A DNA stretch of 20,462 nucleotides, taken from Chloroflexota bacterium (lineage in GTDB: Bacteria; Chloroflexota; Dehalococcoidia; SM23-28-2; RBG-16-64-32). The DNA lies in assembly GCA_016190405.1 (NCBI GenBank), contig JACPQO010000130.1, positions 1 to 20,462 of the forward strand, in the 5' to 3' direction. How positions within the stretch are numbered: the first letter of the stretch is position 1; each line of letters begins with the position of its first letter. The position numbers and the translations under genes are program-made. Of this stretch, positions 13,347 to 19,381 are shown piece by piece. The notes below the pieces were generated by a model. It was given only the letters and a program-made list of their open reading frames with translations. It searched no databases and had not been told where the DNA came from.

Positions 13347-13404
13347 CCGCAGCGTGAAAGCTGCGGCATCGATACTGAACGATGCCACACCCTTCAGGGT
13401 GTGG
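13347..13404 (+). ncRNA. Three adjoining stem-loops, possible IS200/IS605 (TnpB-type) right-end relic
   Basis: Three perfect stems follow one another: CCGCAGC/GCTGCGG (13347-13366, 6-base loop), GCATCG/CGATGC (13366-13385, 8-base loop) and CCACACCC-TTCA-GGGTGTGG (13385-13404). The order and the last hairpin (GCCACACCC TTCA GGGTGTGG followed by TCCTGTCGAAC) look like the right end of IS1341/IS605-type elements, where the omega RNA ends. No tnpB ORF is present, so this would be a relic or a solo right end. It could instead be a terminator cluster of the ferredoxin gene. Confidence 0.4.
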
Positions 13405-13419
13405 TCCTGTCGAACCTCC

Positions 13420-13458
13420 GTGCGCCCGGCGCGGCCCTCAGCGCCGACGCTGGACTAG
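13420..13458 (+). repeat. Copy 2 of the 39-bp direct repeat (orphan ferredoxin gene tail)
   Basis: It reproduces the last 12 codons and TAG of the upstream ferredoxin gene with four substitutions. Sequences flanking the two copies are unrelated. No ORF uses it here. Confidence 0.85.
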
Positions 13459-13472
13459 CCCAGGCGACATCC

Positions 13473-13501
13473 TTGAAGAGGAAACCGACCGCCGCTAAAA
13501 T
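13473..13501 (+). promoter_or_regulatory. Promoter TTGAAG-N17-TAAAAT for the 7Fe ferredoxin gene
   Basis: TTGAAG 13473-13478 and TAAAAT 13496-13501 are separated by exactly 17 bases, a good sigma-70 type match. The ATG at 13535 follows with an AGGAG at 13525-13529. Confidence 0.65.
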
Positions 13502-13534
13502 GGGCAACATCCATCCCTCCCACCAGGAGTCGGC

Positions 13535-13816
13535 ATGACCTACGTCATCACCGAGCCGTGCATCGGCGTGAAGGACGCCACCTGCGTCGACGTCTGCCCC
13601 GTCTACTGCATACACACGACCGAGGACGCCGAGCAGTACTACATCAACCCCGAGACGTGCATCGATTGCGCGGCCTGCGAGCCGGTCTGCCCGGTGAACG
13701 CCATCTTCTTCGAGGACGACCTGCCGGAGCAGTGGCGGTCCTACACTGACAAGAACCGCGACTGGTTCCAGGGGCGCGAGACCGGCGGGTTCCGCGCCCG
13801 CACGGAGCGGCACTAG
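13535..13816 (+). CDS. fdxA: 7Fe (3Fe-4S/4Fe-4S) ferredoxin
   Basis: The 93-residue protein matches the FdxA/Azotobacter ferredoxin I type. Ligand cysteines are C9-x7-C17-x3-C21 with a further C25 (CIGVKDATCVDVCPVYCI) and C42-x2-C45-x2-C48-x3-C52 (CIDCAACEPVCP). The lengthened spacing of the first motif is the mark of the 3Fe-4S site. The C-terminal extension DLPEQWRSYTDKNRDWF is standard for the family. It is a soluble one-electron carrier. It has its own promoter and Shine-Dalgarno, so it is not simply co-transcribed with the 2Fe-2S gene upstream. A strong hairpin follows the stop. Confidence 0.94.
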   Translation: MTYVITEPCIGVKDATCVDVCPVYCIHTTEDAEQYYINPETCIDCAACEPVCPVNAIFFEDDLPEQWRSYTDKNRDWFQGRETGGFRARTERH

Positions 13817-13820
13817 GCGG

Positions 13821-13855
13821 CCGGTAGTGGGTCAGTTTGACTGACCCACTACCGG
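13821..13855. terminator. Strong 16-bp hairpin between convergent genes
   Basis: The palindrome CCGGTAGTGGGTCAGT-TTG-ACTGACCCACTACCGG is perfect over 16 bp with a 3-base loop. It lies 4 bases after the 7Fe ferredoxin stop and 18 bases before the end of the minus-strand nucleotidyltransferase gene, so it can serve both. There is no T-tract. Its left arm recurs at 14782-14795. Confidence 0.7.
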
Positions 13856-13873
13856 GTGGTGGCTGATCGGAGG

Positions 13874-14554
13874 CTAAGGGGAGAGCTGAGCCAGCCACGG
13901 GTGATCCGGGTGGAGGAGCGCGATCGACTCCCGGAGCCAGTGGCGCTGTTCTTCGGTCAGGTGGGGCAGAAGAGCAAGGAAGTCGGGCTCGTCTTGGAAG
14001 CGACCGCCCGTCATTTGCTCCTCGATGCCGAAGTAGGCCGTGGCCTTATAGAAGAGCAGGACTTCGGGGACGACGATCGACAGGCCCCACGGAGACTCAT
14101 CAACGGCCTTCCGTAGCCGTAGGCTGATGCGCGGCCGGCGCGACAGCATCCATTCGTCGCCCGAGCGGTCGCCAAACTGGATGTCCAGGCTGAAGCCCTG
14201 CTGTGGCGTTAGGACACCGTCTGGTAGTGCTTCGCCCGCGTCAAGGCGGCCGTGGATGTGGACGGGCAGATTGAGGCGCCGGCCGTCCCATGGCTCGTTT
14301 GTGTCGACAGGAACGTTGGGACCATGCGCGACCAATTGCCAGCCGGCCAGGTGGTCGAAGAGCGGCCGCTGGTCCTGGATGAACACGCAGATGTCGACGT
14401 CTGGATGATCGCGTGTCTGGCGGCCGAGCCAGGCATCGACGGCCCAGCCGCCGCAGAGGCACCACGTGGCCGCAAACGGGGACATGAGCTCGGCGACGCA
14501 GGCGATGGGTTCGGGTACGTGGTTCGTCTCTTGGCGTGAGACAGAATTAGACAA
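13874..14554 (-). CDS. Nucleotidyltransferase similar to aminoglycoside 2''-adenylyltransferases
   Basis: The 226-residue protein has the polymerase-beta-type core: CGGWAVDAWLG (34-44), RDHPDVDICV (48-57) with the metal-binding D52/D54, and a third Asp at 124 in SLDIQF. VVPEVLLFYKATAY (161-174) and DEPDFLALLPHL (188-199) follow, typical of the ANT(2'')/Lnu-like group. Such enzymes add AMP to an antibiotic hydroxyl; substrates of environmental homologues are mostly unknown, so resistance is not established. The start is TTG 14554, chosen because AAGGAG lies just upstream and the family begins nearby. The gene stands alone on the minus strand between two related hairpins, with a candidate leader peptide upstream. 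Confidence 0.8.
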   Translation of the reverse strand: MSNSVSRQETNHVPEPIACVAELMSPFAATWCLCGGWAVDAWLGRQTRDHPDVDICVFIQDQRPLFDHLAGWQLVAHGPNVPVDTNEPWDGRRLNLPVHIHGRLDAGEALPDGVLTPQQGFSLDIQFGDRSGDEWMLSRRPRISLRLRKAVDESPWGLSIVVPEVLLFYKATAYFGIEEQMTGGRFQDEPDFLALLPHLTEEQRHWLRESIALLHPDHPWLAQLSP

Positions 14555-14670
14555 GATGTGCTCCTTGTGGTGGGCGCCACGTCCACGGCCGGAACCGGCA
14601 CGGGACGGCGCGATACAAAACGACAGTCGGGCAGGAGCGCACCCGATGTCGAGCGGGGGGTTGCCCTTGG

Positions 14671-14718
14671 CTAGGCCGCTCGGACCCCGGGGCGCATCAG
14701 GAGCGCTGTTGTGCTCAT
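14671..14718 (-). CDS. Candidate leader peptide (15 residues) upstream of the nucleotidyltransferase
   Basis: ATG 14718 to TAG 14671 encodes MSTTALLMRPGVRAA. It is preceded by AAAGGAGGGCCACCA, a strong Shine-Dalgarno at 7-base spacing, and by an extended -10 on the same strand at 14764-14756. It is out of frame with the nucleotidyltransferase (TTG 14554) and ends 116 bases before it. Upstream small ORFs of this kind control several antibiotic-resistance genes by ribosome stalling; no such role is shown here. The rest of 14555-14670 holds GC-rich partly self-complementary DNA and no gene. Confidence 0.45.
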   Translation of the reverse strand: MSTTALLMRPGVRAA

Positions 14719-14755
14719 TGGTGGCCCTCCTTTGTCCGGATGAGACGTTGTGCGG

Positions 14756-14764
14756 AGTTTAGCA
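14756..14764 (-). promoter_or_regulatory. Extended -10 (TGC-TAAACT) for the leader ORF and nucleotidyltransferase
   Basis: On the minus strand TGC (14764-14762) is followed by TAAACT (14761-14756). The predicted start near 14749 puts the leader-peptide Shine-Dalgarno about 20 bases downstream. Confidence 0.45.
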
Positions 14765-14774
14765 CGCCGCAGGC

Positions 14775-14816
14775 CCGCGTGGGTAGTGGGTCAGTACTGC
14801 CCCACGACCCACGCGG
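14775..14816. terminator. Long imperfect hairpin related to the one at 13821-13855
   Basis: CCGCGTGGGT (14775-14784) pairs with ACCCACGCGG (14807-14816), and GTGGG/CCCAC pair inside. The segment GGTAGTGGGTCAGT (14782-14795) is identical to the left arm of the other hairpin. It lies between two divergent promoters, so its role as a terminator is doubtful; it may be a repeat end. Confidence 0.55.
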
Positions 14817-14846
14817 CCGCCGGCTCCCGTCAGCGCTTGACTACGG

Positions 14847-14855
14847 TGATATAAT
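14847..14855 (+). promoter_or_regulatory. Extended -10 promoter (TGA-TATAAT) of the LysR gene
   Basis: TG 14847-14848 plus TATAAT 14850-14855 is identical to the extended -10 at 1569-1577. The TTGACT at 14837 is too close (7 bases) to be its -35. The start near 14862 gives a 60-base leader in which LysR may bind its own DNA. Confidence 0.6.
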
Positions 14856-14922
14856 TCATTAGGCTTTTCGATGGCGATCTATAGGCGCAATCAATAATCG
14901 CCCTTCCCGGAGGGGATTCCCG

Positions 14923-15825
14923 TTGGATTTCGGTCAGGTCGAGGCCTTTGTCCACGTAGCCGCCCGCCGCTCCTTCAGCCGGGCGGCCGAGGTCCTGCAG
15001 TTGACCCAGCCTTCCATTACGGCCCGCATCCAGTCCCTGGAGCGCGAACTGGGCGAAGAGATGTTCGAGCGCGGCGGCCGTGGCGTGCGCCTGACCGACG
15101 CCGGGCTGGCCTTCCTCCCCTACGCCGAGCGCATCCTTCAGACGTTGCAGGAGGGGCGTGACGCCGTGGACGAGGTGCGAAACGTGCAGCTGGGCTCCCT
15201 CCGCCTGGGCTCGGCGCTCACCATCTCCACCTACGTCCTGCCCAGGATCCTGCACATCTTCCGCCAGCGGTACGCCGGGCTGGACGTGATCATCCGCACG
15301 GGGCGCTCCGAGCAGGTGTTGAACATGCTGCTGTCCGACGAGGTGCAGGTAGGTCTGGTCCGTTCCCTGTCGCACCCGGAAGTGGATACCGTGCACCTGT
15401 ACGACGACGAGATCGTGCTGGTGGCCTACCCGGAACACCCCTTCGCGGGCACCCGCAGCGCCACCGTGGAGGAGGCGGCCGCCCAGCCCATCATTCTGTT
15501 CGACCGCGGCTCTTCCTACTACGGCCTGATCCACAACTTCTTCCGTCAGGCCGGGGTGGTGCCCAACGTGGCCATGGAGCTGGACTCCCTGGAGGCCACC
15601 AAACGGATGGTGGAGCAGGGGCTGGGCATCGCCCTGGTCCCCAACGTGACTATCGAGCGGGAGCTGGAAGCAGGAACGCTGGTCAAGGTGGACCTGGTGG
15701 ACGCGGAGGTCATTCGGCGGCCCATCTCCCTGATCTACCGCAAGCACCGCAAGCGCCCGCGCACCGTCCAGGCCTTCATCGACACCCTGGTCGAGATTTA
15801 TGCCCTGAGGCTGCCCGTCGGCTAG
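14923..15825 (+). CDS. LysR-family transcriptional regulator
   Basis: The 300-residue protein has the N-terminal winged helix-turn-helix of LysR regulators: FGQVEAFVHVAARRSFSRAA, then EVLQLTQPSITARIQSLERELG and LFER-like MFERGGRGVRLTDAG (residues 3-65). A periplasmic-binding-protein-like effector domain spans about 88-297 (LGSLRLGSALTISTYVLPRIL; EQVLNMLLSDEVQVGLVRS; MVEQGLGIALVPNVTIERE). Start is TTG 14923, with GGAGG at 14909-14913. The effector is unknown. LysR proteins usually control a neighbouring gene; here the ArsC/Spx-like gene follows 30 bases downstream in the same direction and may be co-transcribed. Confidence 0.93.
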   Translation: MDFGQVEAFVHVAARRSFSRAAEVLQLTQPSITARIQSLERELGEEMFERGGRGVRLTDAGLAFLPYAERILQTLQEGRDAVDEVRNVQLGSLRLGSALTISTYVLPRILHIFRQRYAGLDVIIRTGRSEQVLNMLLSDEVQVGLVRSLSHPEVDTVHLYDDEIVLVAYPEHPFAGTRSATVEEAAAQPIILFDRGSSYYGLIHNFFRQAGVVPNVAMELDSLEATKRMVEQGLGIALVPNVTIERELEAGTLVKVDLVDAEVIRRPISLIYRKHRKRPRTVQAFIDTLVEIYALRLPVG

Positions 15826-15855
15826 GGCTGACGGGCTGGCGAAGGAGACACGCCC

Positions 15856-16209
15856 TTGCGGGCCGACATCTATCTGCTGCGAGGCTGAAGTGCCTGCACG
15901 CGGGCGAAGGAGTTCCTTTCGCAGAGGGGGGTCAGCGTGCGGGAGCGCGACTTCTTCAAGGAACGGCTGAGCGAGGGCGAGCTGCGGGGTCTCCTGGGCG
16001 CGACGCCGCCGGCCGAGGCGGTCGCCTGGCGCAGCCCCCGCGCCCGGGCGATCAACCTGGACTCGGCTAATCCCCCAGCGGACGATGAGCTGGTGCGGCT
16101 GATGCTGGAGGTGCCCTACCTGATCCGCCGGCCGGTGGTCCGTATCGGCAGCGAGACGGTGTTTGGGTTCGACCGAGCGCGATTGGAGGGGCTGCTGGCG
16201 CGGGGCTAG
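15856..16209 (+). CDS. ArsC/Spx-family thioredoxin-fold protein, candidate selenoprotein with in-frame TGA
   Basis: From TTG 15856, with AAGGAG at 15842-15847 (8-base spacing), the frame encodes RADIYLLRG, then TGA at 15886-15888, then SACTRAKEFLSQRGVSVRER and the rest of an ArsC-family protein to TAG 16207-16209. Counting the TGA as one residue gives 117 amino acids, the normal family length. The thioredoxin-like start (DIYLL), the RxKEFL helix, VRERDFFKERLSEGEL, LMLEVPYLIRRPVV and IGSETVFGFDRARL match arsenate reductase/Spx proteins. The TGA occupies residue 11, the first Cys position of the CxxC site, giving U11-S-A-C14; compare CTSCRKAK of Spx. Frame and similarity continue on both sides without a shift. 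A shorter start at GTG 15937 would remove the active site. Selenocysteine insertion is inferred; the alternative is a recent nonsense mutation or base-call error. Confidence 0.75.
15904..15922 (+). promoter_or_regulatory. Candidate bacterial SECIS hairpin
   Basis: GCGAAGG (15904-15910) pairs with CCTT-T-CGC (15915-15922) around the loop AGTT, giving 7 bp with one bulged T at 15919. The loop begins 22 bases after the TGA and has a G among its first two bases, which fits the usual bacterial SECIS description (short stem, loop G, roughly 16-37 bases from UGA). Small hairpins are common in GC-rich DNA, so this is supportive only. Confidence 0.45.
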
Positions 16210-16394
16210 GCGACGGCGCGCCGCTGCGGGGCGTCCTGGCGCAGGCGGCGCAGGTAGTAGTCGCGCAGGCGCCGGCGCAACTCCCGCTCGCTGGGCCGGA
16301 AGGCCGGGCCGCGGCGGCCGCCAGGGAGGGCGGGTAGCGGAGTCCACAATGGCTGGAACTCAAAGCGCTGGTGGACGGGGTTAGCGGCGCGCAT
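16206..16394 (-). CDS. Small arginine-rich protein coupled to the sigma factor
   Basis: The ORF runs from ATG 16394 to TAG 16206 (62 residues). GGAGGAAGCCG precedes the ATG, a good Shine-Dalgarno located inside the end of the sigma-factor gene; the two genes overlap by 14 bases. The N-terminal half is aromatic and proline-rich (QRFEFQPLWTPLPALPGG) and the C-terminal half is a basic helix (PSERELRRRLRDYYLRRLRQ). There is no membrane segment. I know no family. Its position right after an ECF sigma gene is where an anti-sigma factor often sits, but it lacks the zinc motif HxxxCxxC and is far too short. Its stop overlaps the ArsC-like gene stop on the other strand (CTAG). Confidence 0.6.
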   Translation of the reverse strand: MRAANPVHQRFEFQPLWTPLPALPGGRRGPAFRPSERELRRRLRDYYLRRLRQDAPQRRAVA

Positions 16395-16974
16395 CGGCTT
16401 CCTCCCTGTCCTTCTGTAGGCGATCGCGCAGCCGCCTCAGAGCGCGGAAGATGGACACGCGGACGTTGACGTCGCTCATGCCCATGATTCTGGCGATCTC
16501 GGCGTAGGTGAGCTCGGCGTCGAACTTGAGGGAGAGCAGCTCCTGGTCGCGCCGGGGCAAGGTGCGGAAGTGGCGCATGAGGTGCTGGATCTGCTCGCTG
16601 CGCAGGGCGCGGCTCTCGGGGTCCGGCGGCCCCTCGGTCAGCCAGAGCGAGTCCTTCACGCGGTCCAGGCCGTTCATCTCGCGCTTCTGCCGGCGGTAGT
16701 GCCCGGCGACGTGGTTGCGGGCGATCATGAACACCCAGGTGCCGTAGGCCGACGGCTCCCTGAGATCGTGCCCCTTCACGTACGCCCGCTCGAAGATCTC
16801 AGCGACCAAGTCCTTGGACAGCTCCACGTTGCCGACGCGGCTGTACACGAAGGCGAAGACCTTGGTGTAGTAGCTCTGGTATAGCTGGACGAAGGCGGTA
16901 TCGTAGCTGAGGTTCTCGTGCTGGCTGCTGGTCTGGACTTGCGTGTGCTGCTGCATCTTCCGGCTCCCCTTCAC
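16381..16974 (-). CDS. ECF-type RNA polymerase sigma factor
   Basis: The 197-residue protein has sigma region 2 at about 25-98 (TAFVQLYQSYYTKVFAFVYS, AYGTWVFMIARNHVAGHYRR) and region 4 at about 130-190 (LPRRDQELLSLKFDAELTYA, EIARIMGMSDVNVRVSIFRA, LRRLRDRL). There is no region 3, as expected for group 4. GTG 16974 has GGAGG six bases upstream; an in-frame ATG at 16956 also has a GGGGAG. It directs RNA polymerase to a stress or envelope regulon that cannot be identified here. No classical transmembrane anti-sigma gene is adjacent. Two-component genes follow on the same strand upstream, separated by two hairpins. Confidence 0.93.
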   Translation of the reverse strand: MKGSRKMQQHTQVQTSSQHENLSYDTAFVQLYQSYYTKVFAFVYSRVGNVELSKDLVAEIFERAYVKGHDLREPSAYGTWVFMIARNHVAGHYRRQKREMNGLDRVKDSLWLTEGPPDPESRALRSEQIQHLMRHFRTLPRRDQELLSLKFDAELTYAEIARIMGMSDVNVRVSIFRALRRLRDRLQKDREEADARR

Positions 16975-17096
16975 TGCTGTCCTCCCGTTTCCGCCTCCAG
17001 TTTCGGGCGCGGGAGCGGACAGCCGTTAGTGTGAGGCGGCCAAGGAGTGGCGATGCCAAAGGTCAGCGGCGGATGATGCCGGAGGGCGAAAGGGCA

Positions 17097-17177
17097 GGCG
17101 CCCCGAGGTCAACCTCGGAGCGCCAGGTGGCTAGCCAGCCGTCTGATCGCGCCGGCGCGGGCGGCGCGATCAGACGG
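17097..17177. terminator. Two strong hairpins after the hybrid regulator gene
   Basis: GGCGCCCCGAGGT/ACCTCGGAGCGCC (17097-17124) is a 13-bp stem with one mismatch. CCGTCTGATCGCGCC (17139-17153) and GGCGCGATCAGACGG (17163-17177) form a perfect 15-bp stem with a 9-base loop. The second lies 11 bases past the stop of the minus-strand regulator and fits a terminator without a T-tract. The remaining gene-free DNA up to 16974 carries the sigma-factor leader. Confidence 0.65.
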
Positions 17178-17188
17178 CCGAGGTAGGG

Positions 17189-19363
17189 CTAGCTGGTGCT
17201 GATGCCGGCACGCACGGCGTAGACCGCGGCCTGGGTGCGGTCGGAGACGCCCAGCTTGTCGATGACCCGTTGGACCACGTTCTTGACGGTGCCGACGCTG
17301 TAGTGCATCTGCTGGGCGATCTCTTTATTGGTCAGGCCCTCTACCAGGAGCCGCAAGACCTCCTGCTCCCTGGGGCTAAGGACTTCGAGGGCGCCCTCGG
17401 GGGCGCCCTCGAAGCGACCGCCCTGGATGCCCATCTCGCGCAGGAGCTCGGCGAGAAGCCTGGCGTCGACCAGGGAGCCACCGCCCTTGACCAACTTGAT
17501 GGCCTCGATGAGACTGTCGCGGGACATGCCTTTGAGCAGGTAGCCGGCGGCCCCGGCCTCGATGGCCCGGCGCAGGTACTCCTTGCTCTCGTAGCTGGTG
17601 ACCACGATGACACTGGTGCCGGGCGAGGTCTGCTTGATGACCTCCGTGGCGGCCAGGCCGTCCATATCTGGCATGCGCACGTCCATGAGGACCACGGCCG
17701 GGTCGAGCTCCTGGACCCTCTGGACAGCGTCGGCGCCGTTGGCGGCCTCCCCAATGACCTCGATCCCCTCTTCCTGCAGCATGGCACGCAGCCCCTCGCG
17801 GACCATGGGATGGTCATCCGCAATGAGCACCGTTATGGCCTGTCGCGCCTGTTCACGGTTGCGTCCTGGTTCCACTACGTTCATCACCTCCACCTTGTTC
17901 CTTTCCACAGCCGGTTCCTCGTAGGCTGACAGGGGTACCCGTACGAACAACCTCGTTCCGTTGCCGGGCGCGCTCTCAATGCGAAAGTCGCCGCCTATCA
18001 GGGCCGCCCGCTCCCGCATACCCAACAGGCCGACATGGCGGCCGCGGCCGGGCTCGTTCACGACGCCGTCCACATCGAAGCCGCGGCCCCAGTCCTCGAT
18101 CTCGAGCAGCAGGTTGCCATCGTCTCGCTTGAAGGAGATGCGCAGCTTCCTGGTGTCGGAGTGTTTGGCGGCGTTGGACAGGGCCTCCTGCACGATGCGA
18201 AACAGGGCCGTCTCCACGATGCGCTCCAGGCGCTCGCCGCTACCGTCGTGCTCGAATTCCGTCTCCCAGTTCATCCTCTCTGCCGTGTCGGTCAGGAAGC
18301 GTCTGCTGGCCTCCACCAGCCCCACATCCTCGAGGAGGAGTGGCCCCACCTCGGAGACCAGGCGCCGCATCTCTACTACGGCATCTCGTACGCAGCGGCG
18401 GGCCCTCTCGAACTCCGTCTCTACGTCGGCCGGACCGATCTGCTCCCGTCGGCCTGCGAACACCTCCAGGTGCATGGCAGCGGCCGTGATGAGCTGGCCC
18501 AGGCCGTCGTGGATGTCGTAGGCCACCTGGCGCCGCTCCTCCTCCTGCACCTCCAGCAGCCGTGCCGTCAATTGACGCAGCTGCTGCTCTGCGCGGATAC
18601 GCTCGGTGATGTCCGCCATGAAGCTCATGACCAGCATGCCAGTTGGTCTATCGACAAAACCCAGAGCGATGTCTACCAGGAACTCGGTCCCGTCCTTTCT
18701 CCGAGCGATGAGATCGACACCCATCTGCCGGACGCGGGGAGCTGAGACGTAGGCCTGCCGGTGCGCCGTGTGCTCATTCCGAAAACGCTCCGGCATCAGA
18801 ACCTCAATGGGCTGCCCAATCAGTTCCTGGCGCTTGTAGCCGAACATCTCCTCAGCCCTAGAGGTGACGAGGACCATGCGGCCCTCATTGTCGGTGATGA
18901 CGACACCCAGGGGAGCGGACTCCAGCAGCGCCCGCGCAGTGGTCTCGCTTTCGCGCAGCGCCTCCTCCGCACGCCGCTTCTCCTCGCGGAGCTGCTTCTG
19001 CTCCAGGGCCATCGCCACCGCCTGTCCCAGGCGGCCCAGCCGGTCTTTCAGCAGGTAATCGGCCGCGCCCAGCTTCATGACCGCCGCCGCCGCCTCCTCT
19101 CCAATAGTCCCGCTGACAACGATGAAGGGTGTCTCCGGCGCCCGCTCCCGCAAGAGGTTCAGGGCGTTGAGCGCGTCGAATTGCGGGAGGGCGTAGTCGG
19201 CCAGGACGATGTCCGGTGGCTGGTCAAGCTGGGCCAGGTAATCTTCTCTCGTGTCTACGCGCTGCCAGACGGGGTCGAAGCTGGCGCGGCGCAACTCTTG
19301 CACCATCAGCTCGGCGTCAGCCGGGCTGTCTTCCAGGATCAGGACGCGCAGGGGAGTGGGCAT
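17189..19363 (-). CDS. One-polypeptide two-component regulator: REC-PAS-HisKA_3-HATPase-REC-LuxR HTH
   Basis: This 724-residue protein joins a NarX-type kinase to a NarL-type DNA-binding regulator. Receiver 1 (5-120) has E11/D12, phospho-acceptor D56 (LADY) and K106. A coiled linker (120-140) leads to a PAS domain (142-255). The HisKA_3 dimerisation domain has H285 in EERRQVAYDIHDGLGQ. The ATPase domain (375-478) has N397 (EALSNAAKHS), DWGRGFD and GLLGMRERA. After a linker (480-508), receiver 2 (510-625) has D516/D517, D561 (LMDVRMPDMDG), T589 and K611, and the LuxR/GerE helix-turn-helix spans 660-720 (LSPREQEVLRLL, LTNKEIAQQM, VGTVKNVVQRVIDKLG). It is soluble. An in-frame ATG at residue 494, next to GGAGGTG, might also yield a separate regulator. 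It follows the Rcp1-like gene by 18 bases. Confidence 0.92.
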   Translation of the reverse strand: MPTPLRVLILEDSPADAELMVQELRRASFDPVWQRVDTREDYLAQLDQPPDIVLADYALPQFDALNALNLLRERAPETPFIVVSGTIGEEAAAAVMKLGAADYLLKDRLGRLGQAVAMALEQKQLREEKRRAEEALRESETTARALLESAPLGVVITDNEGRMVLVTSRAEEMFGYKRQELIGQPIEVLMPERFRNEHTAHRQAYVSAPRVRQMGVDLIARRKDGTEFLVDIALGFVDRPTGMLVMSFMADITERIRAEQQLRQLTARLLEVQEEERRQVAYDIHDGLGQLITAAAMHLEVFAGRREQIGPADVETEFERARRCVRDAVVEMRRLVSEVGPLLLEDVGLVEASRRFLTDTAERMNWETEFEHDGSGERLERIVETALFRIVQEALSNAAKHSDTRKLRISFKRDDGNLLLEIEDWGRGFDVDGVVNEPGRGRHVGLLGMRERAALIGGDFRIESAPGNGTRLFVRVPLSAYEEPAVERNKVEVMNVVEPGRNREQARQAITVLIADDHPMVREGLRAMLQEEGIEVIGEAANGADAVQRVQELDPAVVLMDVRMPDMDGLAATEVIKQTSPGTSVIVVTSYESKEYLRRAIEAGAAGYLLKGMSRDSLIEAIKLVKGGGSLVDARLLAELLREMGIQGGRFEGAPEGALEVLSPREQEVLRLLVEGLTNKEIAQQMHYSVGTVKNVVQRVIDKLGVSDRTQAAVYAVRAGISTS

Positions 19364-19381
19364 GCTCCGCCTTGACAGCAG

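Noticed and set aside
14209..14601. Minus-strand frame of 130 codons overlapping the nucleotidyltransferase
   Set aside because: It is rich in S, P, R and T without motifs; the nucleotidyltransferase frame carries the family residues.
14837..14855. TTGACT plus TATAAT as a standard promoter pair
   Set aside because: The spacing is only 7 bases; the TATAAT is better explained as an extended -10.
15886..15937. Frameshift or pseudogene as the explanation for the short ArsC-like ORF
   Set aside because: Family similarity continues in the same frame on both sides of the TGA and the length is right with one added residue, so no shift is needed. A point nonsense change remains possible and is stated in the finding.
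14830..16347. Minus-strand frame of 505 codons
   Set aside because: It is antisense to the LysR and ArsC-like genes; no motif is present.
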